From: Clostridiales bacterium
Lineage (GTDB): Bacteria; Bacillota; Clostridia; Christensenellales; Aristaeellaceae
Direction of reading: 5' to 3'
DNA length: 64,000 nucleotides
NCBI GenBank assembly: GCA_015056315.1
Contig: SVGN01000003.1
Coordinates: 62,001-126,000, forward strand
Shown piece after piece: positions 51,281-60,941 of this stretch (positions are counted from its first letter, which is position 1; each line of letters starts with the position of its first letter). The position numbers were made by a program, and so were the translations under genes. The notes beneath the pieces were generated by a model that saw only the letters and a program-made list of their open reading frames with translations, had not been told where the DNA came from and made no database searches.

Positions 51281-51317
51281 ACACCCGGGCACAGCGCAGA
51301 GCAGCCCGGGTGTTTTC
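51281..51317 (+). terminator. Riboswitch expression-platform terminator
   Basis: acacccgggcacagcgcagagcagcccgggtgttttct. Confidence 0.8.
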
Positions 51318-51353
51318 TGTACCTGCGAAACACAGCCTGGAGGGGATCAGACA

Positions 51354-51938
51354 ATGGAGTGGAGCATTTCCTTTGTGGTAACGAGCATTCTGCTGGGCGC
51401 AGGCCTGGCGATGGATGCGTTTTCCGTATCGCTGGCCAACGGCCTCAACGAGCCCTGCATGAAAAAGCACCGCATGTGCCTGATCGCCGGGGTATTCGCC
51501 TTCTTTCAGGCGCTGATGCCCCTGCTGGGCTGGCTGTGCGTACACACCATCGCCCAGACCTTTACCGCCTTCCAGAAGCTGATCCCCTGGATCGCGCTGG
51601 TGCTTCTGTGCTACATCGGCGGCAAGATGCTCTGGGACGGCATCCGCAACCGGCAGGAGGAATGCGGGGCCGGGGCAGTCACCCTCTCGGCGCTGCTGGT
51701 GCAGGGCGTGGCTACCTCCATCGATGCGCTGAGCGTGGGCTTCACCATCGCCGATTACGGCTGGCTGATGGCGCTCTGCTGTGCGCTGATCATTGCGGCG
51801 GTCACCTTCGGCATCTGCCTCGGCGGGCTGCTGATCGGGCGCAAGTTCGGCACCAAACTGGCGGGCAAGGCCTCCATTCTGGGCGGCGTGATCCTGATCC
51901 TGATCGGGCTGGAGATCTTTATCACCGGGGTGCTGTAA
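51354..51938 (+). CDS. mntP: Manganese efflux pump MntP
   Basis: GAGLAMDAFSVSLANGL and GVATSIDALSVGFTIADYGW (two DA(F/L)SV motifs). Confidence 0.92.
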   Translation: MEWSISFVVTSILLGAGLAMDAFSVSLANGLNEPCMKKHRMCLIAGVFAFFQALMPLLGWLCVHTIAQTFTAFQKLIPWIALVLLCYIGGKMLWDGIRNRQEECGAGAVTLSALLVQGVATSIDALSVGFTIADYGWLMALCCALIIAAVTFGICLGGLLIGRKFGTKLAGKASILGGVILILIGLEIFITGVL

Positions 51939-51973
51939 GGGCCGGTGGGATGATGGCGCAGCTGGGCGGTGCG

Positions 51974-52025
51974 CGGCACCCTCAGTCAGGCTTCGCCTGA
52001 CAGCTCCCTCTGAAGAGGGAGCCTT
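51974..52025 (+). repeat. SP-I repeat
   Basis: cggcaccctcagtcaggcttcgcctgacagctccctctgaagagggagcctt. Confidence 0.9.
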
Positions 52026-52275
52026 GGGAGGGAAGGCTGTCGAGCAGGCAGCGTTCGCTGAAGAGGGAGCCTTGGGGGGAGGCGGCTGTCGGGCAGGCAG
52101 TGCCCTCTGAAGAGGGCACCTTGGGGGGGAGGGCTGTCGGGCAGACAGCGTTCGCTGAAGAGGGAGCCTTGGGGGGAGGGCGGCTGTCGGGCAGACAGTG
52201 CCCTCTGAAGAGGGAGCCTTGTGGGGGAGGGCTGTCGAGCCGACAGCGTTCGCTGAAGAGGGAGCCTTGGTGGGA
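52026..52275 (+). repeat. Alternating tandem array derived from SP-I
   Basis: Units alternate cagcgttcgctgaagagg and cagtgccctctgaagagg, ~55-60-bp spacing, five units. Confidence 0.85.
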
Positions 52276-52309
52276 GTCGGGAGCCTGTGGGGTCGCGAAC
52301 CTGGATAAC

Positions 52310-52809
52310 GGGGTGATTTCTTGGCTAGTGTGCAGCGTAGAACAGCCTATGGTATGAGCTTGCTTTTGCAGCCGACCCGCCCCGATAACTCGGGGTTCGG
52401 GTTGCAGCGAAAACGGAGCACAGCCAAGCGGCTCCCCGCACGCGACGGTAGCGAACGACGTCAAATCCCCCTGCCGTTTTTCGGGGCGGGTAAAGGGAGC
52501 AGTGTGCTGTACAAGCAGCGAGTAAGCTGACCTGCCGCTGCGGAGTGACCTTGATTGCGACCGCCGCCACGAAAAAGGGCAATTATTGGGGATTTGACCA
52601 AAGAGAGCGTGTCGCTGTTTTCTGGTTCCTCTTTTGCGTCAAAAGAGGAACCGCGGTGTGGGGCGCGGAGCCCCACCCTGTTCCTCGCAGCGGTACTGCG
52701 AGGTAGATAAAGCTATGAGCAGCTTGGGTGGAACGACGCTTGCCGGGAGGGGTCTGCGGGCGGCACCCTCAGCCCCTTCGGGGCAGCTCCCTCTGAAGAG
52801 GGAGCCTTG
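52310..52809 (-). repeat. LR composite element, copy C (one end differs)
   Basis: Shares core with copies A and B including ggttcctcttttgcgtcaaaagaggaacc. Confidence 0.8.
52761..52809 (+). repeat. SP-I repeat (terminus of LR copy C)
   Basis: cggcaccctcagccccttcggggcagctccctctgaagagggagcctt. Confidence 0.9.
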
Positions 52810-52915
52810 GGGGGGAGGCGGCTGTCGGGCAGACAGCGTTCGCTGAAGAGGCTGGCTTTTGGGAGGCGGGCAGCCCGCTTTCTGTGAAGAAGAAGCCTTT
52901 TTTGGGGGCGAACAG

Positions 52916-52953
52916 CAAAATGGGCTGTTGCAACTCGCAACAGCCCATTTTTG
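52916..52953. terminator. Terminator after recD2
   Basis: aaaatgggctgttgcaactcgcaacagcccattttt. Confidence 0.85.
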
Positions 52954-52963
52954 ATCCTTTTCT

Positions 52964-55207
52964 TTACCCCATCTGCCCCAGGGTCTGGTAGCTGATGAGC
53001 CGCTCGGTGAGCATGGTGTACCGCCGGGCGATGTGGTCGTTCTCCACCATCTGACGGATCACCTCTTCCCGGCCCACCAGCACCACCAGGTGCCGGGCGC
53101 GGGTCAGGGCGGTGTAGAGCAGGTTGCGCACCATCAGCATGGGCGGGCCGCCCACCACCGGCAGCACCACCACCGGGAACTCGCTGCCCTGGCTCTTGTG
53201 CACCGTCAGGCAATAGGCCAGCTCCAGCGCATCCAGCTGCTGCTTCTGGTAGGTAACGTAGCGGTCGTCGTCAAAGCAGACGGTGATCAGGTGCTCCGCC
53301 GGGTCGATGCGCTCCACGTAGCCCACATCGCCGTTGAAAACACCGGTGCCGTCCTCCCAGCCGAAGGGGGTGCGCCGCTTGTACTCGATCTGGTAGTCGT
53401 TCTTGGTCTGGATCACCTTATCGCCCACGCGGAACTCGGTATCCCCGTGGCTGATGGTATCCTGCCCGGGCTTTTCCGGGTTGAGGGCGGCCTGCAAAAG
53501 CTGGTTGAGGTTGATGGCGCCGCAATCGCCCTTCTTGGTGGGGGTGAGCACCTGAATGGTGCGCACCGCCTCGCTGCGCCACTTTTCCTCGGGGAAGCGC
53601 AGGTACTTGGGCAGGCGGCTCTTCAAAAGCTGGCAGATGGTCTGGGCCGCCTCGCTCTGCAGCATCTTTCTTTCAAAGAAAAAGTCGGTCTCCCGGGTCT
53701 TGAGCACCGGCATCTCGCCGTTGTTGATCTTATGGGCATTGAGCACGATCATGCTGCTCTCATCCTGCCGGAAGATATCGCACAGGCGCACATTGGGCAC
53801 CGCATCGCTCTCCAGGATATCGTGGAGCACATTGCCTGCGCCCACGCTGGGCAGCTGATCCGCATCGCCCACAAGGATGAGCCGGGTGCCGGGCAGGATG
53901 GCCCGCAGCAGGCCCCGCATCAAAACCACATCCACCATGCTCATCTCATCCACGATGAGGCAATCGCATTCCAGGGGGTACTCCTGGCTGCGGGCGAAGG
54001 TATCCGCATCGCCGCCGTATTCCAGCAGGCGGTGGATGGTCTTGGCCTCCTCTTTGGTGGCCTCGCTCATGCGCTTGGCCGCGCGCCCCGTGGGGGCGCA
54101 GAGCAGGATGTCGTTATCCTCCTTCAGCAGCGCAAGGATGCAGCGGATGATGGTGGTCTTGCCCGTGCCCGGGCCGCCGGTGATCACCAGCACGCCCTCC
54201 TCCACCGCCGAGCGAATGGCCTGCTTCTGCCTATCGCTGAAGCGCACACCCTCCGCCTGCTCGTAGGCGGCAATGCGGTCGTCAAGGCCGGTCACCCGCT
54301 TGTAGGGGCGGGCCTCCATCAGGTAATGCAGCCGCATGGCGATCTCGTTCTCCGCATGGAAGTACAGCGGCAGGCAGACCGCATCCTCCTCGCCGGGCAT
54401 GGAGAAGCCCACGATCATTTTTTCCAGCATGCCCTGAGAGATCTGCCGGTCCACCAGCTCCTCCTCGGCCCGGAGCATGGCGGCAGCCCGCTGCCGCAGC
54501 ACCTGATGGGGCAGGTAGGTATGCCCGCCGTTGCCCGCCGCCTCGTTGAGCAGGTAAAACAGCGCCGCACGGATGCGGTGCTCGCTCATGGGGTCGATGC
54601 CCATGCTGAGGGCGATGCGGTCGGCGGTCAAAAAGCCCACACCGTCGATATCCGTTACCATGCGGTAGGGGTTCTGGCGGATGAGCGTTACCGTGTTCTC
54701 GCCGTAGTACTTGGCCACCTTCATGGCCAGATTGGGGCTGATGCCGTAGTTCTGCAAAAACACCAGCGCACGGCGCATGCCCATCTGCTCCTGGTAGCTC
54801 TCCATGATCATGGCCGCCTTCTTGGGGCCGATGCCGGGGATCTCCGTCAGCCGCTCCGGGTGCTCATCCATCACATCCATGGCGTTTTCGCCGAAATGCT
54901 TAACGATCAGCTTGGCGGTGCTGGGGCCGATGCCCCGGATCAGCCCGGAGCCAAGGTATTTTTCGATGGCGCTCTTGCCCGTGGGCGGCGTGATGGTGCA
55001 CCTACTGGCGGTAAACTGATGCCCATAGACCGGGTGCTCCGTCCAGCGGCCCTCAAAGGTAACGTTTTCGCCGGGGCTCAGCTCCGGCAGCACGCCCACC
55101 ACCGTATGCTCGGTGCGCCCCACCACGGCATGCAGCACGCTGTAGCCGTTTTCTTCGTTGCGGAAGGTGGTATCCTGCACGATGGCCGTTAACTGCTCCA
55201 GCTCCAT
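52964..55207 (-). CDS. recD2: ATP-dependent RecD2-type DNA helicase
   Basis: ITGGPGTGKTTIIRCILALLKEDN, CLIVDEMSMVD, GDADQLPSVGAGNVLHDI, TVHKSQGSEFPVVVLPV; start at MELEQL. Confidence 0.93.
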   Translation of the reverse strand: MELEQLTAIVQDTTFRNEENGYSVLHAVVGRTEHTVVGVLPELSPGENVTFEGRWTEHPVYGHQFTASRCTITPPTGKSAIEKYLGSGLIRGIGPSTAKLIVKHFGENAMDVMDEHPERLTEIPGIGPKKAAMIMESYQEQMGMRRALVFLQNYGISPNLAMKVAKYYGENTVTLIRQNPYRMVTDIDGVGFLTADRIALSMGIDPMSEHRIRAALFYLLNEAAGNGGHTYLPHQVLRQRAAAMLRAEEELVDRQISQGMLEKMIVGFSMPGEEDAVCLPLYFHAENEIAMRLHYLMEARPYKRVTGLDDRIAAYEQAEGVRFSDRQKQAIRSAVEEGVLVITGGPGTGKTTIIRCILALLKEDNDILLCAPTGRAAKRMSEATKEEAKTIHRLLEYGGDADTFARSQEYPLECDCLIVDEMSMVDVVLMRGLLRAILPGTRLILVGDADQLPSVGAGNVLHDILESDAVPNVRLCDIFRQDESSMIVLNAHKINNGEMPVLKTRETDFFFERKMLQSEAAQTICQLLKSRLPKYLRFPEEKWRSEAVRTIQVLTPTKKGDCGAINLNQLLQAALNPEKPGQDTISHGDTEFRVGDKVIQTKNDYQIEYKRRTPFGWEDGTGVFNGDVGYVERIDPAEHLITVCFDDDRYVTYQKQQLDALELAYCLTVHKSQGSEFPVVVLPVVGGPPMLMVRNLLYTALTRARHLVVLVGREEVIRQMVENDHIARRYTMLTERLISYQTLGQMG

Positions 55208-55374
55208 CAAAAAATACCACCCGCCCTTCTGTAAAGCTCGCCTTTCCGGCGCAACCTTTATTATGCAGGGTACGGCAGGGAAAGTCAACCACAACAGATG
55301 CGTTGCATTTTTCTTGCGAGATACCTTGACAGGTGAGGTACTATGCTGTACAATGCAGCCATGGAGGTGATCCC

Positions 55375-55710
55375 ATGGCACTGAGTGCAGATATCCTTCG
55401 TGGATATACCGATACCATCATCCTGCGGCATTTGAGCCGGGGAGACAGCTACGGCTACGAGCTGGGCAAGCAGATCTTGACCCGGAGCGGCGGCGGGCTG
55501 GAGATGAAGGAGGCCACCCTGTACACGGCCTTTCGCAGGCTGGAGGGGGCCGGGCACATCCGCTCCTACTGGGGCGATGCCCAGAGCGGCGCGCGCAGGC
55601 GGTACTACGCCATTACCCCCGAGGGGCAGCAGCGCCTTGCAAACGATGTAGAGACCTGGCAGGAGACCAAAGAACTGCTTTCCAGCCTGATAGAGGAGGA
55701 GAACCTATGA
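55375..55710 (+). CDS. PadR-family transcriptional regulator
   Basis: LRGYTDTIILRHLSRGDSYGYELGKQI...KEATLYTAFRRLEGAGHIRSYW. Confidence 0.9.
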   Translation: MALSADILRGYTDTIILRHLSRGDSYGYELGKQILTRSGGGLEMKEATLYTAFRRLEGAGHIRSYWGDAQSGARRRYYAITPEGQQRLANDVETWQETKELLSSLIEEENL

Positions 55711-57059
55711 ACCCCACCATTGTAAAGATCATCGACCTGATGTTCCGCGGCATGCCGGAGCGCGAAGAGATCAGCGCCATGCGGGAGGAGCTGCTCACCA
55801 ACAGCCAGGCCCGCTACGACGACCTGATCGCCTCCGGCAAGAGCAGCAACGAGGCCCTGGGCGAGGTGCTGGACAGCCTCCGGGGCGTGGAGGAGCTGCT
55901 GGACGAGTACCGCACCCAGAACGATCAGCAGCCCCGGCAGGATGACGGCTTCGCCTTTGCCCGCTTCGAGCGCATGGCAGAGGAGATCGACCGCCGGTTC
56001 TCCACCTGCGCCGATACGGTCAAGACCGCGGCCGGCAACGCCACCACCGCAGCCGAGAAGGCCTTTGGCACGGCAATGGACTCCGTCCGCACGGCGGTGG
56101 ACAGCTTTGCCTCCGGCCTCCGGGGCCATGAGGATACCGCCGGCAGCACCCCCGCCAACGGGCTGTGGAGCCGCAGCAATGTGTACGGCGGCGGCGAGCT
56201 GCTCACCGCTTCGGTCTCCCCTGCCCGGTGCAGCCGGGTCAAGGTAGAGCTTGCCGGTGACGATGTGGAGCTGCGCCCCTCGCAGGATGGCCTCATCCAT
56301 GTGGAGATCGACCCCCAGGACGAAGCCCTGCTGGTGCTGGAGATCCTGGACGGCTGCCTGGTGCTGCGCCGCGCCCCGGATGCCCCCGAACCCGCCCCGG
56401 AAGAGGTGGAGATGGAGGGCGGCTTCTTCGGCTTCCTGAACGGGCTGGGCAAGGCCATCCGCAACACGGTGCGCAATCTGCGGACCTGCTGCGGGCTGAT
56501 CCGTGTGCTGGTGCCCGGCGGCCTTGATGCCGCAGAGGTGTACACCGCCAGCGGCGACATCCTCATCGAAGAAGTGCGTCTGGGCAAGCTGAATGTGACC
56601 ACCGCCAGCGGCGATATCACCGTGAACGATACCACTGCCGCCGATATGGAGCTTTGCAACACCTCCGGCGATACCGTGCTGAACACCGTGGCGGTGGCGG
56701 GTCACCTGTCCCTGAACGCCACCAGCGGCGACTTCGACCTGCTGGGGGTGAGCGCCCCCACTATCTCCACCAACAACGTAAGCGGCGATACGGAGATCGA
56801 TGCCGTGCTGAAGACCCTGGATTGCAACACCGTCAGCGGCGATATCGACATCACCGCCAACCAGACCGGCGTGGAGAGCATCACCGCCAACACCACCAGC
56901 GGCGATATCGATGTGTCCCTGCCGGATGTGCAGACCGCCGCCGTATATGCCAACACCACCTGCGGCGATATCGACATCGATAAGCCCACCGACCCCGCCT
57001 CCGGCTGCGTGCTCAGGCTCAACACCGTCAGCGGCGATATTTCCGTCTCCAACTTCTGA
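55707..57059 (+). CDS. DUF4097 beta-strand repeat protein with N-terminal permease-prefix-like domain
   Basis: Repeated (T/V)(A/T)SGDI motifs; coupled to padR by overlap. Confidence 0.8.
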   Translation: MNPTIVKIIDLMFRGMPEREEISAMREELLTNSQARYDDLIASGKSSNEALGEVLDSLRGVEELLDEYRTQNDQQPRQDDGFAFARFERMAEEIDRRFSTCADTVKTAAGNATTAAEKAFGTAMDSVRTAVDSFASGLRGHEDTAGSTPANGLWSRSNVYGGGELLTASVSPARCSRVKVELAGDDVELRPSQDGLIHVEIDPQDEALLVLEILDGCLVLRRAPDAPEPAPEEVEMEGGFFGFLNGLGKAIRNTVRNLRTCCGLIRVLVPGGLDAAEVYTASGDILIEEVRLGKLNVTTASGDITVNDTTAADMELCNTSGDTVLNTVAVAGHLSLNATSGDFDLLGVSAPTISTNNVSGDTEIDAVLKTLDCNTVSGDIDITANQTGVESITANTTSGDIDVSLPDVQTAAVYANTTCGDIDIDKPTDPASGCVLRLNTVSGDISVSNF

Positions 57060-57155
57060 GGAAACAGCCGTGCAACCGCTTGCAAAAACGATTTCGCTGT
57101 TGTATAATGTGGTTGTTGAAATTGACTGTTCCCCCCAAAAGGAGGCCGATCGCCG

Positions 57156-57383
57156 ATGAAATCCGTTAACATCAAGCTGTACCTCGCAGAGGATGTAAAA
57201 TCCTTCGTCAACATCGTTTGCCGCCATCCCTACGACGTGGATCTGCGCTCCGGCCGCCATGTGGTGGATGCCAAGTCCATCCTGGGCATCTTCAGCCTGG
57301 ATCTGAGCAAGCCCATCAGCCTGGATATCTACGCCGACGAGTGCGATGCGCTGCTGGCGGAGCTCAAGCCCTTCCTGGCCTGA
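57156..57383 (+). CDS. HPr family phosphocarrier protein-like
   Basis: DLRSGRHVVDAKSILGIFSLDLSKPISLDIY. Confidence 0.72.
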   Translation: MKSVNIKLYLAEDVKSFVNIVCRHPYDVDLRSGRHVVDAKSILGIFSLDLSKPISLDIYADECDALLAELKPFLA

Positions 57384-57433
57384 GCCGTTTTTCCCCCCCA
57401 TCATGCCGCCGGTGCTTACCGGCTCGTAACAGA

Positions 57434-57488
57434 CCGCCGCGACGCGGACAGCCCATGAGGGCGTTACCGCCTGTCGCGGCGTTCTTTG
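57434..57488 (+). terminator. Terminator hairpin
   Basis: cgccgcgac...gtcgcggcgttcttt. Confidence 0.75.
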
Positions 57489-57512
57489 TTTCGTCTTTGG
57501 AAAGGAGAGCCC

Positions 57513-58334
57513 ATGCCCGATTCCTTTTTCCGCAAGCGGGTATCCGATATGGAATACCGGCTGCGGCTGCTGTGCTGCATAGAGGAGATGGAGCCCATCA
57601 GCCCCGACCAGCTCTGGCCCTTCGTGGCCCAGCTGGAGCTGATGGACTATGTTTCCATGTGCCTGTATCTGGATGAGCTGCGCCAGAGCGGCGCACTGGC
57701 CCAGGGCGACCATGCACTGGCAGGCATGCTGTTTCTCACCGGCGAGGGCCGCAGACAGCTGGAGCTGTTCCGCACCCGCATGCCCATGAGCGAGCGGGAG
57801 CGCATCCGTCGGGAGGCACCGGGCTACCAGCAGGCGCTGAAGGAGCGCCAATACCTGCGGGTGATGTGGGAGCCGGTGGGCGAAGGCCGCCACGGGCTGC
57901 TGTGCACCGTGCAGGAGAACGAGACCCCCACTCTTTTGATGCGGGTGCTCACCACCAACCATCAGGTGGCGGAGAAGATCGCCGCCAGCTTCCGGGAGCA
58001 GGCCTCCCGCCTGCTGCTGATGCTCTACACCCGGGGCCTGATGCTCAGCGTGGAGCAGAGCGAAGCGCTCCACTCCCCCGCTCCGGCGCTGCCCTGCCAG
58101 CCCACCGGCGAAGCCGCGCTGGCAGCCGCCACTCAGGAGCAGGCCTATCTGTGCCCCTACGGCCTCAAGGAGCAGCTGGCCGCCATCTGTCTTGGCAGCG
58201 GCGAAACGCAGCTGCGGCTGGGGCTGCTGCTGCCCGGGCAGCACGAGGCCCGGCAGTGGGCCCATGCCGCCATGAACGACCCCGACCTGTACGATGATGT
58301 GCTCACCCTGCTTACTGCGGAGGCGGAGCCGTGA
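57513..58334 (+). CDS. DUF4364-like protein
   Basis: ATG after aaaggagag; winged-helix-like N-terminus. Confidence 0.6.
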   Translation: MPDSFFRKRVSDMEYRLRLLCCIEEMEPISPDQLWPFVAQLELMDYVSMCLYLDELRQSGALAQGDHALAGMLFLTGEGRRQLELFRTRMPMSERERIRREAPGYQQALKERQYLRVMWEPVGEGRHGLLCTVQENETPTLLMRVLTTNHQVAEKIAASFREQASRLLLMLYTRGLMLSVEQSEALHSPAPALPCQPTGEAALAAATQEQAYLCPYGLKEQLAAICLGSGETQLRLGLLLPGQHEARQWAHAAMNDPDLYDDVLTLLTAEAEP

Positions 58335-59851
58335 GCGCCCCCATGGCGCTGGAAGCGCTCCGCAGGAGCCTTTCCGCATTGGAAAGCCGCCCCCTTACGC
58401 TGCTGGCAGCGGTCAGCGGCGGCTGCGACAGCATGGCGCTGCTGCAGGGCCTTGCCCGCCTGCGGCAGGAGCTGCCCATCACCCTGCACGCCTGCCATGT
58501 GCAGCACGGTCTGCGGGGCGAAAGCTCCCTGTTGGATGAGCAGCTGGTGCGGGCGCAATGCGCCCGGCTGGGGGTGCCCCTGTATGTACATGAGGCCCAG
58601 CTGGGCGGCGACCCCACCCTGCCCGGCATGGAGACCCGTGCCCGGGAGCTGCGCCGCCGCTTTTTTACCGCCGATATGGAGGCCATCCATGCGGATGCGC
58701 TGCTGCTGGCCCACCACCGGGATGACCAGACCGAGACCCTGCTGATGCATCTTTTGCGGGGGGCGGGCGCTGCGGGCCTTGCCGCCATGCAGGAGCGCGC
58801 GCCCTTCGGCTGCGGGCTGCTGCTGCGCCCCTTCCTCGCCCTGCCCAAGCAGGCCTTGCAGGAGGCCCTTGCCCAGTGGGGCGCGCCCTACCGGGAGGAT
58901 GCCACCAACCACGAAGCCCTCACCCTGCGCAATGCCCTGCGGCTGCAGGTGCTGCCCCTGCTGGAGCAGCTCTCCCCCGGCTGCACCGGGCGCATGGCGC
59001 AGACCGCCGCCCTTTTGCGGCGGGATGAGGAAGCCCTCGCCGCACAGGCCCGGGCGCTTTACTGCGAAAACCGCCTCTGCCTGCCCGGGCTGCACGCCAT
59101 CGACACCGGGGCCCTGCAAGCCGCCGATGCGGCTGTTCAGGTGCGGGCCCTGCGGCTGTGGTACGCCCACGGGCTGGAGCGCATGGGCGTGACCCCCGAC
59201 GAAAGGCAGCTCTCCGCTTTGGACAGCGAAGCGCTGCTCACGCTGCTGCCCCCGGAGCGCACCGGAGCACAGTTGAACCTGCCCTGCGGGCTCACCGCCC
59301 TTCGGGGGCAGCGGCTGCTGCACCTGACCCGGCAGGGCGGCGAAGCCCTGTGCCCGGCAGCCGAAGACCTGCCCAGCGGAGAAAGCCCGCTGCCGGTGGG
59401 CGGTGTCGTTTCACTCAGCGGCCTTGCGGCAGATGCGGAAGCCCTGCCCCTGCCCGGCTGGATCGGCAAGGACGGCACCCCGCTGCTGATGGCAGCCTGT
59501 GCCCGCACCGTGCCCACCCAAGCGCCGCCCAGCGCCTGTACCGTGCACATCCCTCTTGCGCTGGCGGAAGGCTGCGTGCTGCGTACCCCTCGCCCCGGCG
59601 ACCGGATCCACCCGCTGGGTGCGCCCGGTGACAAGCCCCTGCGCCGCTGGCTCACCGACCGGAAGGTGGATCAGCCCCTGCGCCCCCTGCTGCCGGTGCT
59701 GGCGGCGGGCGGCAGCATCCTGTGGATCCCCGGCCTGTGCACGGCACAGGCGTTGGCCTTTGCGCCGGATACCCCCTGCCTGACCCTTACCGTGAACCTG
59801 CCGCTGCCCTACCTGCCCACTACCCACAAAGGAGACGAGAGCCATGGATAA
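58331..59851 (+). CDS. tilS: tRNA(Ile)-lysidine synthetase
   Basis: LLAAVSGGCDSMALLQGL, HVQHGLRGESSLLDE, AHHRDDQTETLLMHLLRGAGAAGL. Confidence 0.9.
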   Translation: MSAPMALEALRRSLSALESRPLTLLAAVSGGCDSMALLQGLARLRQELPITLHACHVQHGLRGESSLLDEQLVRAQCARLGVPLYVHEAQLGGDPTLPGMETRARELRRRFFTADMEAIHADALLLAHHRDDQTETLLMHLLRGAGAAGLAAMQERAPFGCGLLLRPFLALPKQALQEALAQWGAPYREDATNHEALTLRNALRLQVLPLLEQLSPGCTGRMAQTAALLRRDEEALAAQARALYCENRLCLPGLHAIDTGALQAADAAVQVRALRLWYAHGLERMGVTPDERQLSALDSEALLTLLPPERTGAQLNLPCGLTALRGQRLLHLTRQGGEALCPAAEDLPSGESPLPVGGVVSLSGLAADAEALPLPGWIGKDGTPLLMAACARTVPTQAPPSACTVHIPLALAEGCVLRTPRPGDRIHPLGAPGDKPLRRWLTDRKVDQPLRPLLPVLAAGGSILWIPGLCTAQALAFAPDTPCLTLTVNLPLPYLPTTHKGDESHG

Positions 59852-60401
59852 GCAATGGAAACTCTACGAGGACCTGGAAAGCATCCTGTATACCGAAACC
59901 CAGCTGAAGGAGGCCGTCGCGAAGCTGGGCGAGCGTATCACCCGGGATTATGCGGGCAAGAAGCCTGTTATGGTCTGCATCCTGAAGGGCGCCAGCATTT
60001 TCTTCAGCGACCTGATCCGCCAGATCGACCTGCCCCTGGAGATCGATTTCATGGTGGTCTCCAGCTACGGCAACGGCACCGCCACCTCCGGCGAGGTGCA
60101 GCTGGTGAAGGATCTGGGCCGCTCCGTGAACGGCCGGGATGTGATCATCGTGGAGGATATCGTAGACTCCGGCACCACCCTCAGCTACCTCAAGAAGGTG
60201 CTGGACAGCCGCGGTGTTTCCAGCCTGCGCATCTGCTCCCTGCTGGATAAGCCCGCCCGCCGCCGCGTGCCCCTGTCTGTGGACTATTCCTGCTTCGAGA
60301 TCCCCGATGCATTCGTGGTGGGCTACGGCCTGGACTATGCGGAGCGCTACCGCAACCTGCCGGATATCGGCATCCTCTCCCCCCGCATCTATGCAGAATA
60401 A
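59844..60401 (+). CDS. hpt: Hypoxanthine phosphoribosyltransferase
   Basis: VMVCILKGASIFFSDLIRQI, VIIVEDIVDSGTTLSYL. Confidence 0.95.
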   Translation: MDKQWKLYEDLESILYTETQLKEAVAKLGERITRDYAGKKPVMVCILKGASIFFSDLIRQIDLPLEIDFMVVSSYGNGTATSGEVQLVKDLGRSVNGRDVIIVEDIVDSGTTLSYLKKVLDSRGVSSLRICSLLDKPARRRVPLSVDYSCFEIPDAFVVGYGLDYAERYRNLPDIGILSPRIYAE

Positions 60402-60440
60402 GTTTGGAAGCTTCGTAACAAAAAAATAATATTCCAAACC

Positions 60441-60477
60441 AAAAAGGCTGCCCGCCCTGCTGCGGCAGCCTTTTTTC
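60441..60477 (+). terminator. Intrinsic terminator after hpt
   Basis: aaaaaggctgcccgccctgctgcggcagcctttttt. Confidence 0.88.
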
Positions 60478-60546
60478 TGCCCCACGCCCATAGAGGACGG
60501 TGTGGAAAAGCCCGATTTTTCTACATTCTGTGTCAAACCCCATCGC

Positions 60547-60575
60547 TTGACAGACTTGGGCAGTGCCCTTATAAT
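60547..60575 (+). promoter_or_regulatory. Consensus sigma-A promoter
   Basis: TTGACA (60547..60552) - 17 bp - TATAAT (60570..60575). Confidence 0.85.
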
Positions 60576-60581
60576 AGGTAT

Positions 60582-60857
60582 GTCGGCTAATGAACTTAGC
60601 GCACCGTATGCGCCGGTTCAGCTGTTTTTTCAGATATATCCAGCATCGGTTTTGAACTTCCCACCCGCTGCGCAGCATTGCTGTGCCCTATGGGTCGGAG
60701 CTTTTAGATCATAGGTATGCCGCCCCAAAGGCGCGCATCGGTCGGATATAGGTGTACCCTTCTGTACGCAATTTCCTTACCCAAGGTATACATTGCTACA
60801 GGTGTACCCCTCTGCAAGGGCAGCAGCCGCACGAGCATGGCTCAGCGGCTTTTTTGC
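60582..60857 (+). ncRNA. Candidate structured RNA or attenuated leader upstream of rny
   Basis: Consensus promoter, no credible ORF, hairpins, then agccgcacgagcatggctcagcggctttttt. Confidence 0.45.
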
Positions 60858-60941
60858 GTTGGCGCAGAAAAGCATCCGGGCCACTCCCCGACCAAGACCA
60901 AAGCACAGAGAAGCAAAACAAAGAAAGGAGAATGTTGGCAC

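Noticed and set aside
60582-60857. Assigning the rny-upstream region as 6S RNA, SRP RNA or tmRNA
   Set aside because: No GGAAGGAAGC SRP loop, no closing 5'/3' stem typical of 6S seen by eye, and no tRNA-like tmRNA end; kept only as an unclassified candidate
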